Origin: Ignavibacteria bacterium RIFOXYB12_FULL_35_14
Lineage (GTDB): Bacteria; Bacteroidota; Ignavibacteria; Ignavibacteriales; Ignavibacteriaceae
DNA length: 64,000 nucleotides
Direction: 5' to 3'
Assembly: GCA_001803045.1 (NCBI GenBank)
Contig: MHAR01000012.1
Span: 83,166 to 147,165, forward strand
Part shown: piece after piece, positions 60,614-64,000 of the stretch
How the letters are laid out: each line of letters starts with the position of its first letter
Numbering within the stretch: position 1 is the stretch's first letter
Made by a program: the position numbers and the translations under genes
The notes under the pieces: generated by a model
Told to the model about the DNA's origin: nothing
Databases searched by the model: none
Seen by the model: the letters and a program-made list of their open reading frames with translations, nothing else

Positions 60614-62185
60614 TTAGTCATCTATAAGCGTTATTTCTGGATATTTATTTCTAAAATATTGTCCTTTATATTTGCGTAATAAATAATCTATCCCGAAATC
60701 TTTCGGGATTATTTCTGAATTTATGCAAAAAGAATCTTTTATTGATTTTGTTCCGTACTTATCTACTATTGTTTTCACAAATTTTGGACTAATGGCATCC
60801 GAAGTAATAAAATCTCTGATTGCTTTAGTTTCATTATCTGTTAAATTTTTACCATTCTTTTTAAATCCCCTTATTACGTCATCAAAGCCAAACATCATTT
60901 CTGTTCCTTCTTCAGGATTAAAATATACGCCCACTCCATTTTCTGAATTGAGTAAATCATTCGGTAAGTCCATTCGAGGAAAAGGGTTCTTTAACCCATG
61001 TTTCTTCATATGTGTCTCTAATTCATTTTTTGAAAGCGATTCGTATTTTTTTCTATCTTTCTTTTGTAATGCGGCAGCCATTGAGAGTCCATCTTTAAAG
61101 GTTACTAAATCACTACCAAAAAAAGCTATAAAATCTTTATAGTGTTGATGTAAGTTATCTTTAGCCTTGTTTAAAAGTTGCTTGTCATAACGATACACTA
61201 TTCTTGACGCGTTTCTTATAAAATCTTTTTTTAATTTATCAATACTACTGGAGTTTAATTTACCACAATCAAGTTGTACTCCAGACCAGTACCAATAATC
61301 ATTATAAGGAACGATACCGCCAAAAATAATATTGTCGATTTTAAATACATTACATTGTTCAACAGCTAAATGTACTTCATACTGAATTTTGTTAATTATA
61401 TTTTCTAACGTCAAAACGTCGCTTGTTGACGAGATAACACGATAGTATGAAACATATCGTTCGTACCAACTCCTTACATCATTATTCGTTTTCGCAGGCA
61501 AATCAAGAGCTTTAGCCAATATATCCGTTACCCCTAATCCAGTCCATATAGTATTTTCTTGACAAACAAAATCGTCAATGGCTGTAATTTCAATTTTTCC
61601 TTTATTGTTTTCGGTTATGTATCTATTAAAACTAGGCCTGAATAAATATGAATTTGTACCAATCCAAACCAACTTCCGCTTAAAATCCCAACCGAAATCA
61701 TTTGGTTGAGTTAGGTATTCTTTTATACTTGAAGTTTTAGGAGCGTTATGAAAATTGTTGTACAAAAATACAGAAATATTTTGGGCAAGTAATCCTAAAT
61801 CTTTGTGATTGGGTGCTAAAATTAAATCAGGTTCAAATTCAAAAAGCAGTGTGTGAATAAAGCATTTTATTCTGTTTACATCGAACACTTGTTTTATTTC
61901 AATTCCGCTATTTACAAAAAGAGGCAGGGGTGTGTTAAGCAATTGTTTATTGTAATATTCTACACTATTCCAAAGTCCGATATCACAATGTAAATCTTCA
62001 GCAAATTCAATTATTAGAGTTGATAATATTTGTCTTTGCTTTTTGTCTAGCTTTATAGTATCGTAAAAATACAAATTTTGAGTTTCTGCAATAAGTTTCT
62101 CCGTCTCATTTATTAATGAGATTAATAACTCATCTTCTTTATAATTAAATCCTTTGGGTCTATTTTTTTTAAAATCTATTTTCAT
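60614..62185 (-). CDS. Large protein of unknown function (523 aa)
   Basis: I do not recognise this protein. It has no signal peptide or membrane helix and is rich in charged, Asn and aromatic residues. Segments that may matter are IGTNSYLFRPSFNRY (about 180-195), YWYWSGVQLDCGK (about 315-327) and the C-terminal block DNETKAIRDFITSDAISPKF with its predicted helices. No nuclease, helicase or kinase motif is evident. It is bracketed by two terminator hairpins with the same stem and borders a gene fossil, which suggests insertion as a unit. Accessory or defence roles are possible but unsupported. Confidence 0.6.
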   Translation of the reverse strand: MKIDFKKNRPKGFNYKEDELLISLINETEKLIAETQNLYFYDTIKLDKKQRQILSTLIIEFAEDLHCDIGLWNSVEYYNKQLLNTPLPLFVNSGIEIKQVFDVNRIKCFIHTLLFEFEPDLILAPNHKDLGLLAQNISVFLYNNFHNAPKTSSIKEYLTQPNDFGWDFKRKLVWIGTNSYLFRPSFNRYITENNKGKIEITAIDDFVCQENTIWTGLGVTDILAKALDLPAKTNNDVRSWYERYVSYYRVISSTSDVLTLENIINKIQYEVHLAVEQCNVFKIDNIIFGGIVPYNDYWYWSGVQLDCGKLNSSSIDKLKKDFIRNASRIVYRYDKQLLNKAKDNLHQHYKDFIAFFGSDLVTFKDGLSMAAALQKKDRKKYESLSKNELETHMKKHGLKNPFPRMDLPNDLLNSENGVGVYFNPEEGTEMMFGFDDVIRGFKKNGKNLTDNETKAIRDFITSDAISPKFVKTIVDKYGTKSIKDSFCINSEIIPKDFGIDYLLRKYKGQYFRNKYPEITLIDD

Positions 62186-62425
62186 TCGTGTTTATTTTTT
62201 TTATCCAATTACCGATAATTTACTTATATGTCTAATAAAATGAGACCCATACGCCAAATTATGTTCTGAAGATAAACAGGATGGGTCTGGCTAATGTCGA
62301 ACTTTATTTTAACAAAATTAAATAAATTTTATTCATAAATCATCAAATAATGATTTTATTTTCTACGAACTTTTAGTTGATAAATGCTTTTTCACCCTGG
62401 ATGATAAAAACCATTTATATAAAGA
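62186..62425. other. AT-rich stretch upstream of the unknown gene
   Basis: No gene is supported in 62186-62425. The pair agacccat (62243-62250) and atgggtct (62280-62287) could form a small hairpin in the leader of the unknown gene. The remainder is AT-rich and unremarkable. Confidence 0.4.
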
Positions 62426-62447
62426 AGCCGAATCAAAAGATTCGGCT
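62426..62447 (-). terminator. Terminator after the secreted protein gene
   Basis: On the minus strand agccgaatc-tttt-gattcggct is followed by TCTTTATAT. It lies about 40 bases after the stop of the gene at 62485 and has the same stem bases as the hairpin at 60296-60321. Confidence 0.8.
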
Positions 62448-62484
62448 AAAAGTTAATATAAAATGATTTGATGATACTTAATGT

Positions 62485-62913
62485 TCAATTCTTCAGAGGT
62501 GGAGGATACTGTCCGCGAATTGTATAAATATTATCCTTATGTGCCTGGAAATATTTTACAGTGGCTGCAAAAGATCCTGGATTTCTCTTGTTGACTCGAC
62601 TAACATATTCGTCCCAGAATTTATCAAACGAAGTCATATCTTTTGCTGTATACCAAAAATTAAGATTCCATTCATCTCCCCAAGTGTGAGTGAACTGCCC
62701 AAAACTAAAGATGAATTTTTCATCAACAAGTTCTTTAAGTATGGGGGTAAATACCGAATCAACCATTTTGTTAACTTTACCCATGTCACTCATTGGTACC
62801 ATGTTAAAGCTCACAATAAGTAATGGTTGGTCATTGCTCTGAGCGAAATTACTTTCGCTGACGAAAAGAAATGCAACAAGAATTATTGCAAATAATTTTG
62901 AGAACATTTTCAT
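62485..62913 (-). CDS. Small secreted protein, paralogue A
   Basis: The 142-residue product has a signal peptide (FAIILVAFLFVSESNFAQ) and a compact domain with FIFSFGQFTHTWGDEWNLNF and WYTAKDMTSFDKFWDEYVSR, which resembles a ferredoxin-like (ABM/NIPSNAP-type) fold. Such folds often bind haem or small molecules or are dimeric enzymes. It has a near-identical paralogue at 63755, with about 85 consecutive identical bases, and an MddA-like methyltransferase gene in between. Function unknown. Confidence 0.6.
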   Translation of the reverse strand: MKMFSKLFAIILVAFLFVSESNFAQSNDQPLLIVSFNMVPMSDMGKVNKMVDSVFTPILKELVDEKFIFSFGQFTHTWGDEWNLNFWYTAKDMTSFDKFWDEYVSRVNKRNPGSFAATVKYFQAHKDNIYTIRGQYPPPLKN

Positions 62914-62965
62914 TGCACTAGCTCCTTTTAGATTGTTGAAGTAATCAATTGTTAAACAGTTTTAA

Positions 62966-63703
62966 TTATTTTCTAGATTTAAAATAGGGAATTAGCATTG
63001 GTACCCTCTTTTGATACTCTTCGTATTCATTTCCAATGTAATTTCGAAGGTCTTTTTCCTCTAAATATTTTACTGAAAGAATGATGTATATAGTTGTACT
63101 TATAGCAAATATTAGATGCCCTAGGGTCATTAAAGGTGTTGCCCAAAATGCAATAATGAAGCCTAACATAATGGGATGTCTTACTATTTTGTAAAAGAAA
63201 TTTATTTGAAGAACATGAGGTTGTGGTTGTTTATTTTTCAAATTATCAAAAATCTGTTTTAACCCAAAGAGCTCGAAATGATTAATCATAAATGTAGAGA
63301 GAAATACAACAAGCCATCCAAAGAAAAATACTCCAGACAAAATCATAGCAACAGTTTCATTTTCGGCTTTCCAGATTACTGTTGTTACTGGCTGCCATTG
63401 CCAAAAAATTAAAAGTAGAATTAAACTTGTCAAAAGAACAAAGGTACTACGTTCTATAGCAGGACTAATAATGGTTGTAAACCATTTTTTAAATGCAGGT
63501 CTTGCCATTATACTATGCTGTATTACAAATAGGCTTAACAAAAGTGCATTGATCAATAATGCCTGCCAAAAATTAGTTTCTGTTCCAGCGTCGATTGATT
63601 TTGGAACAATAAAATTTCCTACAAACCCTATAGCATAAAGAAAAGCAATGAGGAAAATAAGGTATGCGAATAGGCCATAAATAAAAGCGATTGATTTTTT
63701 CAT
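62966..63703 (-). CDS. mddA: Methanethiol S-methyltransferase-like membrane protein (MddA type)
   Basis: The 245-residue protein has five or six membrane helices and matches the MddA/NnrU-like branch of the isoprenylcysteine methyltransferase group: IQHSIMARPAFKKWFT (about 61-76), YKIVRHPIMLGFIIAFWATP (about 171-190) and a C-terminal KYLEEKDLRNYIGNEYEEYQ followed by KRVPMLIP. MddA makes dimethylsulfide from methanethiol and AdoMet. The motifs fit that enzyme well, yet related proteins of other function exist, so the reaction is likely but not proven. It is bordered by two copies of a secreted protein gene on the same strand. Confidence 0.75.
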   Translation of the reverse strand: MKKSIAFIYGLFAYLIFLIAFLYAIGFVGNFIVPKSIDAGTETNFWQALLINALLLSLFVIQHSIMARPAFKKWFTTIISPAIERSTFVLLTSLILLLIFWQWQPVTTVIWKAENETVAMILSGVFFFGWLVVFLSTFMINHFELFGLKQIFDNLKNKQPQPHVLQINFFYKIVRHPIMLGFIIAFWATPLMTLGHLIFAISTTIYIILSVKYLEEKDLRNYIGNEYEEYQKRVPMLIPYFKSRK

Positions 63704-63754
63704 AATTTAACCATTAATTTGATTTTAAATATTGTCCTTTTTGTATAATTATGC

Positions 63755-64000
63755 CTATTGCATTGGCGGAGCAGGATACTGACCCCTGATGGTGTAGATA
63801 TTGTCCTTATGAGCCTGGAAATATTTTGTTGTAGCTGCAAAAGCTCCGGGATGTATTTTATTAACACGGCTTACATACTCATCCCAAAACTTATCAAACG
63901 AACCCATATCTTTTGCGGTATACCAAAAATTAAGATTCCATTCATCTCCCCAAGTGTGAGTGAACTGCCCAAAACTAAAGATGAATTTTTCATCAACAAG
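63755..64000 (-). CDS. Small secreted protein, paralogue B, 5' end cut by window edge
   Basis: The frame ends with TAG at 63755-63757 and stays open to base 64000, so only the last 81 residues are seen. They match paralogue A closely: FIFSFGQFTHTWGDEWNLNF, then FDKFWDEYVSRVNK and the ending TIRGQYP followed by APPMQ. The last 85 or so bases visible are the same in both genes, indicating a recent duplication or gene conversion. The signal peptide should lie beyond the window. Confidence 0.75.
   Translation of the reverse strand, partial: LVDEKFIFSFGQFTHTWGDEWNLNFWYTAKDMGSFDKFWDEYVSRVNKIHPGAFAATTKYFQAHKDNIYTIRGQYPAPPMQ

Noticed and set aside
60374..60679. Plus-strand frame of 101 codons
   Set aside because: No ribosome site, crosses a gene fossil and the end of the opposite 523-residue gene, and shows no domain-like pattern.

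Overview
The window looks like part of a low-GC chromosome from the Ignavibacteria/Bacteroidota side of the FCB group. The evidence is several type IX secretion (T9SS) C-terminal sorting domains, a PorV-like protein, SusC-like TonB-dependent receptors, FN3/IPT lipoproteins and a split nuoABCDEF cluster. This placement rests on gene content only; there is no rRNA gene in the window and I saw no tRNA gene.

Layout. 1-5.2 kb: a truncated NlpC/P60 hydrolase, a 35-residue membrane protein, a PPi-type phosphofructokinase, a remnant of a T9SS sorting domain and a PcrA/UvrD helicase. 5.4-10.6 kb: ferritin converging on nuoF, then nuoE-D-C-B-A. 10.7-15.5 kb: an FN3 lipoprotein, a probable beta-barrel, an RsbW-like kinase and malate dehydrogenase. 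15.6-20.2 kb: an accessory island. Its first half is three unrelated small genes, each followed by a related 157-190 bp repeat with the layout of an integron attC site, with no integrase in view. Its second half is a Phd/ParE-type toxin-antitoxin pair plus a lipoprotein gene, lying between a decayed duplicate of the rpmA 3' end with its terminator and the real rpmA. 20.2-28 kb: rpmA-rplU, then a tightly packed operon (DNA methyltransferase, xseA, xseB, dxs, Gfo/Idh/MocA oxidoreductase, PhoB-like regulator, PhoR-like kinase). 28-37.4 kb: a TonB receptor, a frameshifted two-domain GNAT gene, cystathionine gamma-lyase/synthase and cystathionine beta-synthase separated by an inserted four-helix (IVP) gene, then def-fmt. 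37.5-48 kb: a GHL10-type secreted hydrolase and a four-gene outer-membrane operon (TonB receptor, T9SS cargo protein, PorV-like protein, IPT/TIG lipoprotein). 48-56.5 kb: an aminopeptidase, an IS200-like/RAYT transposase surrounded by small REP-like hairpins, a putative outer-membrane protein, an MFS carrier, PepD, a PqqD-like protein and an OPT transporter. 56.6-64 kb: a TIGR02757 protein, an arsR-arsM pair with a visible operator, two envelope proteins, a large unrecognised gene bracketed by matching terminators, and an MddA-like methyltransferase between two paralogous secreted proteins.

The intergenic DNA is unusually rich in repeats. Family A has three copies with identical 15-bp arms (agatatgccagattt). 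Family B has five copies around acaaacccagttcct. There is a perfect 17-bp inverted repeat near 54.1 kb, REP-like hairpins around the transposase, and repeats invading the nuoE/nuoF junction. Many sit just downstream of stop codons, so they may act as terminators as well as being mobile. The strongest candidates for something undescribed are the attC-like cassette array, the adjoining island joined through a divergent rpmA 3' end, and the family B palindromes.
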